Assembly (NCBI RefSeq): GCF_048159605.1
Contig: NZ_JBLREB010000001.1
Span: 868,001 to 932,000 of the forward strand
Reading direction: 5' to 3'
Length of the DNA: 64,000 nucleotides
Source of the DNA: Ectobacillus polymachus
Lineage (GTDB): Bacteria; Bacillota; Bacilli; Bacillales; Bacillaceae_G
Part shown: piece by piece, positions 8,476 through 17,428 of the stretch
Layout of the letters: each line of letters starts with the position of its first letter
Position numbering within the stretch: position 1 is the first letter of the stretch
Notes under the pieces: generated by a model
Database searches by the model: none
Told to the model about the DNA's origin: nothing
The model's input: only the letters and a program-made list of their open reading frames with translations
Translations under genes and position numbers: made by a program

Positions 8476-9000
8476 ACTGTTGTATAGCCAGTTGGCTGCT
8501 ATTTTAAGCCAACTCTTGGAAAGTATTTTGCTCTTTAATAGTGTATAAATCAAGTGTAAAAGCTTATTAACACAAGCAACTATCGCTACTCTATAAGGTT
8601 TACCTTCATCGCATTTTTTATCGTAAAACTCTCTTAATTATTTGTTTCGAGGTATAACGGTATCGCTCGTCTTTTGTTTACGGGCATCTCGAATTCCACA
8701 GTACACAGCCATATATAACGCTTGCCTTAACCTTCTAGATCCTCTTTTCGTTATGCGATTGTTGGTCGCTGTAAACCTTCCAGAAGAGTAAACACTAGGA
8801 TCTATTCCTGCAAAGGCAACTAACTTTTTAGGATGATTGAACCGATCTATTTCTCCAATTTCGGAAATGATTGTTGCCGCAATCTTTTCTCCGATACCAG
8901 GGATAGACTGATAATCTTATATTCTTCAATTTCTTTAGCGAGGGCATCTATTTCAGTTTCTAGTTGTGATAAGATGCTCTTAATATTGAAGAATAATGGT
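8476..9000 (-). pseudogene. IS110-family transposase, decayed C-terminal part
   Basis: On the minus strand pieces in changing frames read SQLETEIDALAKEIEEYK, then SIPGIGEKIAATIISEIG, then HPKKLVAFAGIDPSVYSSG and RRLRQALYMAVYCGIRD, the typical C-terminal (transposase_20) half of IS110/IS1111 DEDD transposases. There is a frameshift near 8916 and an in-frame stop near 8636, and the N-terminal catalytic half is absent. The element is therefore dead. It sits immediately after the TPP operon terminator. Confidence 0.75.
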
Positions 9001-9079
9001 AATAAACATTTTTAGGTTAAAAATATGACTTTCATACAAATTGTTAATGAAGTGGTTATTATCTAGGGAGGTAAAAACG

Positions 9080-9220
9080 ATGAGAGAACTTATAGGGAAA
9101 TGTAAATGCTGTCAAAAGGAAGTTTACTGTATGGACGGGTTTTTTAACGGGGTTGTTCTAGAAAATGGGGAGATTGTTTGTTTTTCCTGCGAGGATGAGA
9201 AGGAATTAACTAGCTTGTAA
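9080..9220 (+). CDS. small zinc-ribbon protein, unknown
   Basis: A 46-residue protein with CKCC near residue 8 and CFSC near residue 35, a spacing suited to a single zinc ribbon, and a strong GGGAGG ribosome site 8 bases before ATG 9080. There is no recognised family. It stands alone. Confidence 0.6.
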   Translation: MRELIGKCKCCQKEVYCMDGFFNGVVLENGEIVCFSCEDEKELTSL

Positions 9221-9350
9221 ACTTAAAAAATAAGTAATTCTGCAAAAAGGCTAAGTATATTTCCATCTCTTTGTTCCTAAAAATTGGCTTAAAGTATGTT
9301 TTGAGCTTTTAGTAGGTAGGACCCCTTAAAGAAAAGATATTTTATTCAAC

Positions 9351-9387
9351 AAAAGGGCGCATTTCCTAAATAGGAGATGCGCTTTTA
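9351..9387 (+). terminator. intrinsic terminator-like hairpin
   Basis: GCGCAT-t-TCCTA / TAGGA-g-ATGCGC stem with a TTTT tail. It lies 130 bases after the zinc-ribbon gene and probably ends its transcript. Confidence 0.65.
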
Positions 9388-9525
9388 TAAATGTTTAGGC
9401 CCAAATTGTGGAATATGTAAAATAATTATTTTATTGATCAACGGTGTGATCTTATTGGTCACTTATCTGCTAATGTTTACTTCAATATAGGGATTTTGTT
9501 TGAGGTGCACGAACTTTTGGAGTTT

Positions 9526-9562
9526 AAGCTTTCAACATAACAAGAATTTTGTTGAAAGCTTA
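9526..9562. repeat. inverted repeat
   Basis: AAGCTTTCAACA and its complement TGTTGAAAGCTT are separated by 12 bases. There is no T run on either strand. The repeat ends at the stop of a 65-codon minus-strand frame (9560-9757), whose reality I cannot support. Confidence 0.5.
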
Positions 9563-9728
9563 ATAATCTGGAAAAAGAGTCAGATCTATATATGCATAAT
9601 GTTCCGGTAAGACCGTCACGGAAGGAAACTGTCTCACTAATGCTAATCCAGAATTAACCAAAGAATTGCATCCAACTAAAAATGGAGACTTCACACCTAA
9701 AGAAGTAACTAATGGGTCCGACAAAAAA

Positions 9729-9776
9729 GTACGTTTGTGTTTTTCTATAGTTAACATAATATATATTAGGTTTGAA
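9729..9776 (+). other. dif-like site (left copy)
   Basis: At 9749-9776 the sequence has the arm AGTTAACATAA, the centre TATATA, and a diverged second arm TTAGGTTTGAA. The first 20 bases are identical to the site at 26261. The 20 or so bases before it (9729-9748) also match the flank of that site in 16 of 20 positions. The canonical half would bind XerD, and the changed half is the XerC side. It may be the left end of a segment integrated at dif. Confidence 0.55.
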
Positions 9777-10262
9777 GGAAAATAGATTTATTGTTTAGTT
9801 CCTATAATTATTGGGTGGTTCCTTTAAGTTATTTGGTGCATCCCACATAGTTAGGTTCTATTTCTAAAGAAACTATAACTGATAATAATTATGTCCCATT
9901 GGGTTCACTTCATCATGGACTGGGTTTGTTGTTTTATCGAATATCAATATGTCTTTCTTCTCCTCATCGATTTTTATCTAAAAGTGAAGGTAGAATCATT
10001 CTAATAATTGCCTTTAGGATACTAAGAAACCTTGTTGAAACAAAAGAGCCAGACTACTTACTCAATTCCAAGAAAGTAAGTGAACTAAAAATATCTTCTT
10101 TCCCCGAATTGATGGTATTTCCGGTAAAAGCTATAGTCGCTTTTAGACATGATTATCCCTATGTCAAACTGCAATTGTCATATATCTCTGCTCCTTATAA
10201 ACGAGCATAGGAGTGACCAGCCCCTTTTGAGGAAACTACTCGATTGTACAAGAGAAAATAAA
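9777..10262. other. intergenic stretch, no supported gene
   Basis: A 103-codon frame (9899-10210, +) is open but has no ribosome site, a poor composition and no recognisable motif. A second short frame from ATG 9914 is no better. It may be a decayed gene. Confidence 0.4.
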
Positions 10263-10300
10263 AGGCCGATACATTTTACTTAGGTATCGGTCTAATTTTC
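10263..10300 (+). terminator. terminator-like hairpin
   Basis: AGGCCGATAC pairs with GTATCGGTCT (10-base loop), followed by a weak T tract. It separates the non-coding stretch from the following SDR gene. Confidence 0.55.
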
Positions 10301-10476
10301 ATTATTTACAAAATAGCTTTTTCTATTTTAGATTAATACTTAACTACAAATTAAAATTTTTAATTTTATTTAATTATAATTTATCTGTAGAATCAAAAAT
10401 AGAAATGATTCAATATTCCAAAGACCAACTTTCGGGTTTAGTCTTTTACAGTTAAAACAAAACAGGAGGTTGAACT

Positions 10477-11250
10477 ATGGACTTAAAGTTATCTGGGAAA
10501 AAAGCACTTATTGTTGGAGGAAGCCGGGGGATTGGTAAAGCTACTGCCCGTCAATTAGCTCTGGAAGGTGTAGATTGTACGATTTGTTCAAGAAACGAAT
10601 CCTCATTAAAAATGGCTGCAGAGGAATTAGCTCAAGAAACAAACAGAAATATCTATCCAATTGTCGCAGATACCACTGATCCCGATTCTATTCTAAATTT
10701 AGTTAAAAAATCAGCAGCAGCGATGGGAAGCATTGATATTTTAATCAACAGTGGAGCCCGTGTTGGCGGTTTTGAGCCAGAGGATTTTAATAGTATTAAA
10801 GATGAACTTATTTTGAAAGATTTTGAAGAAAAATATATGGGCTATTTTCGTTGTATCCGAGCTGTAGCTCCTTATATGATAGAAAATAATTGGGGACGTA
10901 TTATAAGTATAAGTGGCCTGGCTGCCAGAATTGGTGGCAATTATTTTAGTTCCGGTCCGCGTAATGCATCTGTTGTCCATTTAACGAAATCCGCATCAAT
11001 GGAATTAGGAAAGCACGGAATTAACGTCAATGCTGTCTATCCAGGGATTGTTGATACGGAAATGTTTAGAAACCGAGTCACTAACGAAGAGGCTGTGCGT
11101 CAAATGGCATCACTCAATGCACTCGGCCGCTTGATTACAGTGGAAGAAATTGCTAATGTCATTACCTTCCTAGCTTCACCTTTGGCGGCATCGATTACTG
11201 GCGATGTCATTTCGGTAACCGGCGGAATTGGAGATACCGTTTTTTACTAA
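10477..11250 (+). CDS. SDR-family protein lacking the YxxxK pair
   Basis: A 257-residue SDR fold protein with a GGSRGIGKA nucleotide-binding loop (about 14-22), an INSGA segment and a C-terminal ITGDVISVTGG. The active-site region reads ISGLAARIGGNYFSSGPRNASVVHLTKSA: the catalytic Ser is present, but the positions of Tyr and Lys are taken by other residues (GPRNAS instead of YxxxK). SDR subgroups with this RNA(A/S) variant exist, so this is a subfamily trait rather than a sequencing error. The activity is therefore uncertain. ATG 10477 has a strong AGGAGGT site. The gene stands alone. Confidence 0.8.
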   Translation: MDLKLSGKKALIVGGSRGIGKATARQLALEGVDCTICSRNESSLKMAAEELAQETNRNIYPIVADTTDPDSILNLVKKSAAAMGSIDILINSGARVGGFEPEDFNSIKDELILKDFEEKYMGYFRCIRAVAPYMIENNWGRIISISGLAARIGGNYFSSGPRNASVVHLTKSASMELGKHGINVNAVYPGIVDTEMFRNRVTNEEAVRQMASLNALGRLITVEEIANVITFLASPLAASITGDVISVTGGIGDTVFY

Positions 11251-11516
11251 AAAGCTAGGATTGATATTGTAACGGTATCATAGATTACCAATAATAGAGT
11301 ATTAAAGTAAACGTAATGTAACTCCAAAATATACAATACTGCGGTTTTATGGACTTATCTCGGACTTACCCCTATCTGTTTCATCCTCAAGGGAAGGATT
11401 ACCCAAAAACTTGAAAGGAAATTCTTGTCGAAACTGACTTATAGAGGAAAGCAGTGAAAAAAGCGAACTCGTAAGAAAAGTGTAGATGAGGCCCTTTTTA
11501 GTTTTTGATAGAACAG
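11251..11516. other. intergenic stretch, no supported gene
   Basis: A 67-codon minus-strand frame (11347-11550) overlaps the terminator hairpin that follows and has no ribosome site. I see nothing else. Confidence 0.4.
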
Positions 11517-11559
11517 AAAAAAATTTGTCGTTCAGGAGAAGAATCGACAAATTTTTTTA
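11517..11559. terminator. strong hairpin terminator
   Basis: AAAAAATTTGTCG pairs perfectly with CGACAAATTTTTT across a 14-base loop, with A/T runs on both sides. It can end transcription on either strand. Confidence 0.75.
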
Positions 11560-11627
11560 CTATTGTTGTTTAAAATTATATATATCAGTTAGAGAAATAG
11601 TGAAATAACAATATTAGGGGGATTACT

Positions 11628-11909
11628 ATGTTTAAAATTATTCAAACGAATCAGTATGATGGCTATTATAGTATTGTGTTTTCATATAGAGATGAGTGTT
11701 TCTTGGCTGCTGGGGAGTATGAGAATGATCGAATCCAGTTACATATTCTCGATTCTATTGATCCAAAAGATATAAAAGAAAATATGCTTAAAACTGATTA
11801 TATTTGTTATTATTCGTTATTTTACGATGTAGAAGGCCATGAGGTGCTTCAATATATAGAAGAAGTATTATTGACAGGAATCCGATTGAATCAAGAACTT
11901 GTAAGTTAA
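11628..11909 (+). CDS. hypothetical protein, 93 residues
   Basis: ATG 11628 has a good TAGGGGGA site. The protein is acidic, soluble and rich in aromatic residues (YDGYYSIVFSYRDECF near the N-terminus), without membrane segments or known motifs. It has its own terminator just downstream. Confidence 0.65.
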   Translation: MFKIIQTNQYDGYYSIVFSYRDECFLAAGEYENDRIQLHILDSIDPKDIKENMLKTDYICYYSLFYDVEGHEVLQYIEEVLLTGIRLNQELVS

Positions 11910-11946
11910 TAAAATTATGCAATTCGAACTCTTCGCTTTCTATCAG

Positions 11947-11982
11947 GCTGTCGAGAACTCCTCGACAGCTATTGTTTTTTTC
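11947..11982 (+). terminator. intrinsic terminator
   Basis: GCTGTCGAG pairs with CTCGACAGC, followed by ATTG and a T run. It closes the 93-residue gene. Confidence 0.8.
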
Positions 11983-12052
11983 CTATTTCTTCATCTAATC
12001 ACCGATTCACTCTCTATTCAAAGATGTAGTTTCCATAGGAAAACTGACATAA

Positions 12053-12469
12053 TCAATGTTGAAGTAAATATTTATCCATTTCACCAATATTAGTGTGATG
12101 CTTGTCTTTCATTTCTTTTAAGAATTCTTTTGTCTCAGGTTGTGTACCGTAAGCAATTGCTTCGTCAATTTTACGAGCGACCCACGCTTGACCTTTGTTG
12201 AGGAGGACCAGCTTTTCCTTTAGTGTTTCTAGTGCGATTATTTTATCAACAAATGCACCTACTTGCATACTTGGTTCGCCACCTTCTCGCAAAATTGCCT
12301 TATGAAGACCGGCACAACTCCAAGCCTCATCTTTTTTTACCTGTTTATACTGAGCATCCAATTCCTTTGATGGATGATGGTTTAGTAGATGATTCGCCGT
12401 CTCCACGCCAGCGCGTTCTGCCTCAAGTAATGCATTCAAAAGATTAATTAATCGTTGCTTTTCACTCAT
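12053..12469 (-). CDS. ferritin-like helical protein (DUF6306-type)
   Basis: A 138-residue all-helical protein beginning MSEKQRLINLLNALLEAERAGVE. The E-A-E-R-A-G pattern and the later HKAILREGGEPS, KIDEAI and EMKDKH segments fit a ferritin-like four-helix domain such as DUF6306, which may bind metal, though that is not proven. I place the start at the ATG at 12469 because ACGGGGGAAA lies just upstream; an upstream ATG adds 13 residues without a site. It stands alone and faces left. Confidence 0.7.
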   Translation of the reverse strand: MSEKQRLINLLNALLEAERAGVETANHLLNHHPSKELDAQYKQVKKDEAWSCAGLHKAILREGGEPSMQVGAFVDKIIALETLKEKLVLLNKGQAWVARKIDEAIAYGTQPETKEFLKEMKDKHHTNIGEMDKYLLQH

Positions 12470-12639
12470 TTTCTTTTTCCCCCGTATCATACTAATTTTT
12501 TTGATCAACCATTTATATAAATAGTATCTATCAATTCATTTTCACTAGTAAACACATTTAGAATAAGGTTCTCTCTTTTAAAAACAAAAGCCTGTCCATA
12601 ATGCTGGATAGCTTTCTAAGATAATCTATTTACAAAATA

Positions 12640-12740
12640 AAAAGGACCTACCTCTATAAGTCCTGTTCCCCTTGGTACCAGCTCCACCTACGCTATATAC
12701 CTTTGACAGCCACGCTTGCCATCCAACCTAATTACTATCA
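12640..12740 (-). ncRNA. possible small minus-strand transcript ending in a terminator
   Basis: Read on the minus strand, AGGACTTA pairs with TAGGTCCT and is followed by TTTTTATTTT (about 12643-12663), a convincing intrinsic terminator with no gene in front of it. The 80 bases before it contain only a tiny frame beginning MASVAVKGI. A small RNA or tiny-peptide mRNA is possible. No promoter was identified. Confidence 0.3.
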
Positions 12741-12868
12741 TAACAGAAAATATTTACATCTTGTTGGTTAGTCCTTCGTCAAATCCTGCTATTCACATGT
12801 CGAAACATGTACGCAACAAAATAAAAAGGAACACACTGCCCATAAGGCATCTTATGTAAAGGAACAAG

Positions 12869-12897
12869 CGAGATCTGGATGAGATTTCGTTTTTTGT
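12869..12897 (+). terminator. plus-strand terminator in a gene-free stretch
   Basis: CGAGATCT pairs with AGATTTCG (one wobble), followed by six T. No coding gene lies in front of it on the plus strand. Upstream at 12794-12815 there is a small inverted repeat (ACATGT around CGAA). Confidence 0.5.
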
Positions 12898-13320
12898 TTA
12901 TATGGCCCAGTTCCAGCGTTGCTGCAACGAGGGGCAAAGTAAGCAATAGAATAGTGAAACTACAAGTAACTTTAGATGTATCACAAAGGATTTTAACTAA
13001 GTATTGTTACAAAATAATTATGTGACTGTATTTTGATACACCGTATCTGGCGTAAATGGTGGTAAATATAGTGCGAGTTGGCACTGTACCTAAACAGACC
13101 GTGTTACTGTAAAATCAGCAACTTTCCATATAAATTATGCCTGATTGATTATTATAACGAGGCATTCCCAAAAGATCTGAAATCAATTTGAATAACGGTT
13201 AATTAATAAATTTTATAGTAGAAATATTTAATAAATCAATTCGTTAAGTAGGGTATTTCAAATAATAACAGCGTTACGAAAGACCCTTTAATTAAAAGGG
13301 TTTTTATGTTTCTGTATTAA

Positions 13321-13362
13321 TGACACCGACTGGTCTCGAACCAGCGACCTCCACTCTGTCAA
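13321..13362 (-). repeat. tRNA-Val(GAC)-like 3' fragment, probable att scar
   Basis: On the minus strand the sequence reads as the 3' part of a tRNA: TTGACAG as an anticodon loop (anticodon GAC), AGTGG, a variable loop GAGGTC, a T-arm GCTGG-TTCGAGA-CCAGT, and an acceptor half CGGTGTC-A without CCA. The 5' half is missing. Such 3' fragments are left by integrases that use tRNA genes. Just beyond, at 13453-13515, a minus-strand frame with repeated FDH resembles the tail of phage integrase genes. The tRNA identity is my inference. Confidence 0.5.
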
Positions 13363-13665
13363 AATAGCTTCATGCTATAACGCTAGTTTATGACATTGGA
13401 AGAAAGTACGATTTATCAAGGTTTTCAGAATATTTCAGTTTCCTATTTTTACTCTAAATAACGCTATTTAATGATAGCGTGTGGTCAAATATGTGGTCAA
13501 ATGTAGGCAAAGTCATTTTTGTTTTTTCATAGAAAATAAGCCGTGTTTATATTGAGTTTAAGCACCCTATAGTATAAGATACATTACTTAACAATCTCTG
13601 ATTTAAAATGTTGTATAATAGAATTTAGCAATGAAAGAAATTACAAAGGATGTGAAAAGAATATT

Positions 13666-14595
13666 ATGCAATTTACGGAAAAGGATTTTATCGAATCTTA
13701 CCCGATTTATATGAGTTTATGCAGTTATGTTTTTGAAAAACACCTTAATGTTTTGCATGAAAGAGTTGATACACTATACCATTATACCAATCTAGAAGGT
13801 CTCTTAGGAATTATTGAAACCCCGGGATTTTGGGCAACTCATATACAATACATGAACGACTCCAAGGAATATCTACATGGTTTATCATTATGTAATGACA
13901 TCATAAAAGAAATTACAAATCAAGTTTCTTCTAATAATAAAAAGGTTCAATTTTTAGAAAAGGTTTATGAGAAATTAAATACTGTTGATTCAGAGGATTT
14001 CGTTGTATCTTTTTGCCCTGATGGTGATTTATTGAGTCAATGGAGAGGTTATAGCAGAGGACAATACGGTGTTTCCATTGGATTTAATGTCAGAGAACTG
14101 GGGGAATTTAGAACCCCAAGAGATAACGAATATTTCTATCCTAGACAAGTCATTTATGACCTAGAAATTCAGAGGACAGTCATAATTGAGATGTTACAAA
14201 TGTCTTTACTACATATTGATTCTGATTCTGTACCATTGGATTTAGAATTTATCCCAGCAGAAGTTGCCAGAGCATTAAAATATTATATTCCTTTGTTTAA
14301 AGATTCTTCTTTTTCAGAAGAAAGAGAGTATAGATTATTTACTACAAACTTTGCCCAGTCAAATGGAGGACATAATTTAGCATTTAGGGCAAGAGGTAAT
14401 GTCATCCTGCCTTATGTAAAGTTAGAGCTTGAAAACTCCCATAGAAATGAAGAAGTAAACCTACCTATTAAGAACATTATAGTGGGTCCTTCAGATTCTA
14501 CACAATTTACAATAGACAGCATTAAATATTACTTAAAAGAAAAGAAATATAAAAATTACAATGACGTAGTCCCATCAAAAATTCCTTATAGATAA
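13666..14595 (+). CDS. DUF2971 domain protein
   Basis: A 309-residue soluble protein with the DUF2971 signature: LYHYTNLEGLLGIIETPGFWATHIQYMNDSKEYLHG (about 38-75), FVVSFCPDGDLLSQWRGYSRGQYGVSIGFN (about 111-140) and a C-terminal EEREYRLF. The catalytic role is unknown. Such genes are common in mobile elements and have been noticed near defence genes. It lies between the att-like scar and the integrase remnants, so it is probably cargo. The ribosome site is weak (AAAGGA some distance upstream). It has its own terminator. Confidence 0.75.
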   Translation: MQFTEKDFIESYPIYMSLCSYVFEKHLNVLHERVDTLYHYTNLEGLLGIIETPGFWATHIQYMNDSKEYLHGLSLCNDIIKEITNQVSSNNKKVQFLEKVYEKLNTVDSEDFVVSFCPDGDLLSQWRGYSRGQYGVSIGFNVRELGEFRTPRDNEYFYPRQVIYDLEIQRTVIIEMLQMSLLHIDSDSVPLDLEFIPAEVARALKYYIPLFKDSSFSEEREYRLFTTNFAQSNGGHNLAFRARGNVILPYVKLELENSHRNEEVNLPIKNIIVGPSDSTQFTIDSIKYYLKEKKYKNYNDVVPSKIPYR

Positions 14596-14596
14596 A

Positions 14597-14632
14597 AAAC
14601 ACGCACTCTTGCGTGTTATCTTTTATTTTTCT
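14597..14632 (+). terminator. intrinsic terminator
   Basis: AACACGCA pairs with TGCGTGTT (loop CTCT), followed by a T-rich tail. It ends the DUF2971 gene. Confidence 0.75.
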
Positions 14633-14639
14633 TAATACC

Positions 14640-14887
14640 GGACTACCTCAATCACACAGTTATGTGGAGTATCAAAGGGTAGACAGACTTTTACCAAGGG
14701 AGTTTCGGGAACACCTGTTTTTTCATCATAAAAGACTTATCCAAATCAATCAGTCAAGCCTAGGAAAATCTATCTGACGCACCCTCGTATGTGAAGAGAT
14801 TCGCCAAAATTCCTCCAAAGAATTTGAAGTTCGTTCCAATCGACAACAAATATATTTTGAGATAACCTTAGAAAAGCCCCGATTTAA
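14640..14887. other. intergenic stretch between convergent genes
   Basis: No ORF, hairpin with a T run or repeat of note was seen. Confidence 0.4.
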
Positions 14888-15673
14888 TTATTCCCTTCCG
14901 TAATTCAATTCTGAATACTTGCTTGACAATGATTTATCAATTATAGGTACACCTTTACTTGTGGTTTGCGTGACTAACAAACTTGAATATTCAAATAAAT
15001 ATTTCAATATTTTCATGGAAATGAAATCAATCCTAAAGAGTTTATTCTGTATGTTTACATTTCTAATCTTTCTAATTAAATCAAGTTCATCCAAATCTTG
15101 AATTAGTGGGTAGATATCTAAAAGTAGAAATTCACCTTTTTCTTCAAACAATGGTATAAAGCTAAAAATATTATCACTTCTTTTTTGTGGAAAATTCGAA
15201 TTTTGATAATGTTCGGCTTCATAAATAGTATGTGCTGCCTCATGCTGTTGCCATTTAGCTCTAGGGGCAATAAATTCTTTATACAAGCTATCAGATTCTT
15301 TATATGGGTAATTATCTCTAAAATTTCTTGAAGGTTGGAATCCATCTGATTGACCTAACCAAGCATATTTTTGTTTTACTACGAAAACAGTGTCAACTAA
15401 GAGAGCAATTCTTCTTTGGGAAAAAGTACAAAATATGAAAATTGATTGTTTTGCTGTATCTTGTGGTGTGTTTGCATTTCTACAATAACCATAAAACCAA
15501 GGTTGGTGGAATACGTAAGGATCAATGTTCGGTGGGGGAGGATCAGTTGGAATAATTACAGTTTCTTCAATTTCTTCATTTACCCACTCACCATCTACTT
15601 TTCTGATTATTTTACATCTTTCTCGAACAAACTTTCTTTCTGTATGAAGTAGTAAATAATCATATTTCGGCAT
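14888..15673 (-). CDS. hypothetical protein, 261 residues
   Basis: ATG 15673 has a strong AAAGGGGGAGA site. The protein is soluble and has no motif I can place. Notable segments are PTDPPPPNIDPYVFHQPWFYGYCRNANTPQD (about 43-73) and a short motif HEAAHTIYEAEHY near residue 145; HEAAH resembles the HExxH zinc-protease motif and could bind metal, but there is no further support. It faces the DUF2971 gene across a 290-base gap and is probably cargo of the same element. Confidence 0.65.
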   Translation of the reverse strand: MPKYDYLLLHTERKFVRERCKIIRKVDGEWVNEEIEETVIIPTDPPPPNIDPYVFHQPWFYGYCRNANTPQDTAKQSIFIFCTFSQRRIALLVDTVFVVKQKYAWLGQSDGFQPSRNFRDNYPYKESDSLYKEFIAPRAKWQQHEAAHTIYEAEHYQNSNFPQKRSDNIFSFIPLFEEKGEFLLLDIYPLIQDLDELDLIRKIRNVNIQNKLFRIDFISMKILKYLFEYSSLLVTQTTSKGVPIIDKSLSSKYSELNYGRE

Positions 15674-15801
15674 AATCTCCCCCTTTCATGAGACTTTTTA
15701 TATAAAACGAATTCAACTGTATTGTAACAAAATGTAAAAATGACAAACCATATCAATTTCGTAATTCAATGTTAATATTAAGGAATCCTGCTTATTTAGC
15801 A

Positions 15802-15834
15802 CAAAAAGAAAATGAGCTACCACAGCACCTCATT
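15802..15834 (-). terminator. intrinsic terminator of the integrase region
   Basis: Read on the minus strand, AATGAG and CTCATT close a 12-base loop, followed by TTCTTTTT. It lies 120 bases after the broken integrase gene. Confidence 0.55.
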
Positions 15835-15951
15835 CAAGCACCCGTTAGTACAATAAGCATAACTTCACAAATTTACATAATAATGCACTTTTTTTAAGCA
15901 TAATAACAAACAAACGAAAATTAAATGCTAGAAACAGGCAAAGCCCACAAT

Positions 15952-16878
15952 CTAATGACTATAGATGTCTAACGTTACACCTACACGGCTATGGCAAAGA
16001 CGTTCAGATACGATTTTTGGATTTTCGCTGAGAGAGAGAAGAATAGTAGCATGAGTATGGCGTAGATCATGAAAACGGATCCTTGGAACACCAGTTTGTT
16101 TAATCATAGAATAAAAATTTCGCAGCAGATTTCTTGGATGAATGGGCTTTCCATCCTCAGTGCTCACTACAAGATCAAGGTCATTATATCCAGGACCCAA
16201 GCGTAGTTTATTTTGATTTTGCTTGAGTTACTATTACGTTTTCAGAAATGGTAACAGATCGTTTGGACCCTTTTGTTTTTGGTTCTTGAAAGACTAATTC
16301 TTTGCCAATGCTATTTAAGGTTTGCCTAATACTTATTCTCCCTTGTTCTAAAGCACAGTCTCTCCAACGAAGTCCAAGAATTTCTCCTCTTCGCATACCT
16401 GTATAAATAGCTAATACATATGCAATATGTAGATGTTTTCCTTCAGTATATTCTAAGAAGTGGGTAGCTTAAATGCTTTCCTAAGGACACTATGCATCGT
16501 TCTATCATAGTCAGCACTTAAATTTTCTTTTTTTATTAGATCATTATAAAATTTTTGAACGATAGCAGGAGTTAATTCATTCATTTTATAGGTTCCAAGC
16601 ATAGGTATGATACGTCTGATTATAAGTTCTTTTCTATTTTGAAATGTTGATGCACGTAAAGAATGGCTTGCAATAAGTTCAAGCCATTCATGAAGAAATT
16701 CAGATACGGTTTTATTAACGGGTTCTATATAATTCCCTTTGTTAACTTGATTAATTAGTTCATTACAAGCCTTTTCTGCTTCTTTTTTGGTTTTAAATCC
16801 AGTTAATGTTTTTTGCATCCGCTTTTTTGTAACTGGATCCCGTCCCAAATCAACTGTAAATGACTCATAAGGCAGCAC
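15952..16878 (-). pseudogene. phage integrase (tyrosine recombinase), broken
   Basis: Three consecutive pieces in different frames together resemble a phage integrase. The N-terminal arm-binding and core-binding parts lie at 16453-16878 (GFKTKKEAEKACNELINQV, then a SAM-like core domain). The start of the catalytic domain lies at 16208-16396 with the first catalytic Arg in MRRGEILGLRW. The end lies at 15952-16200 with HDLRHT and LDIYSH followed at once by a stop; the nucleophile Tyr is thus present but the normal tail is gone. Bases are missing at both junctions. The 5' end is also cut: the coding sequence runs directly into a truncated recT on the other strand at about 16860-16878. Confidence 0.8.
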
Positions 16879-17423
16879 AATTTCAACTTGGCTATAAAGG
16901 ATATATTCAGTTAGCTTTACGAAGCGGTCAGTATAAGGGAATTAATGTGATAGCAATACGTGAAGGTGAGCTGATTAAGTGGAATCGCCTCACTGAAGAA
17001 ATAGAACTTGATCTTGAAGCAGCAACTAATGAAAAGGTTATTGGCTATTGTGGTTATTTTAAGCTTATCAATGGTTTTGAAAAGACCGTCTACTGAACGA
17101 AAGATGAGATAGAGGCACACCGTATTAAATTCAATAAAGCGAAACATAAAAAGAGCTTAAATAATGTTTGGAGATCTGATTATGACGCTATGGCCATGAA
17201 AACGGTCATGCGGAACATGTTAGGTAAGTGGGGAATATTATCCATCGAAATGCAAAAAGCGGTTATAGAGGACGAGCAGGAACGTGAAATCAAGGATATT
17301 ACGGATGAAACTATTCAATTTGAAGATGATTCCGACATTATCGACATATCAGACGGCTTTGAGTCAAATGAGAGCAAACAAGATGATTCGAAAGATGATT
17401 TCAACCAAGGATCTCTCCTTTAA
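16866..17423 (+). pseudogene. recT-like phage recombinase, 5'-truncated and with an in-frame stop
   Basis: The reading frame shows the RecT core (QLGYKGYIQLALRSGQYKGINV, then GYCGYFKLINGFEKTVY), then a TGA at 17094-17096 where RecT proteins have Trp (VYW-TKDE), and then continues in frame (TKDEIEAHRIKFNKAKH, KTVMRNMLGKWGILS) to a natural acidic C-terminus. RecT anneals single-stranded DNA during phage recombination. The first ~100 residues are missing because a deletion joined it to the integrase gene. The copy is dead. Confidence 0.8.
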
Positions 17424-17428
17424 TGTAA

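Larger units (their letters stand above)
12470..13320. other. long gene-free stretch with opposing terminators
   Basis: No ORF is supported. It holds two terminators on opposite strands (listed separately) and a repeated phrase AAAATAAAAAGGA at 12637 and 12818. Beyond 12900 I see only AT-rich sequence. Confidence 0.5.

Noticed and set aside
9560..9757. A 65-codon minus-strand frame
   Set aside because: It begins inside the dif-like site without a ribosome site. The inverted repeat at its end is suggestive but not enough.
9899..10210. A 103-codon plus-strand frame
   Set aside because: There is no start signal and no family resemblance. It is noted only as a possible decayed gene.
11347..11550. 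A 67-codon minus-strand frame
   Set aside because: It runs through a perfect terminator hairpin and has no ribosome site.
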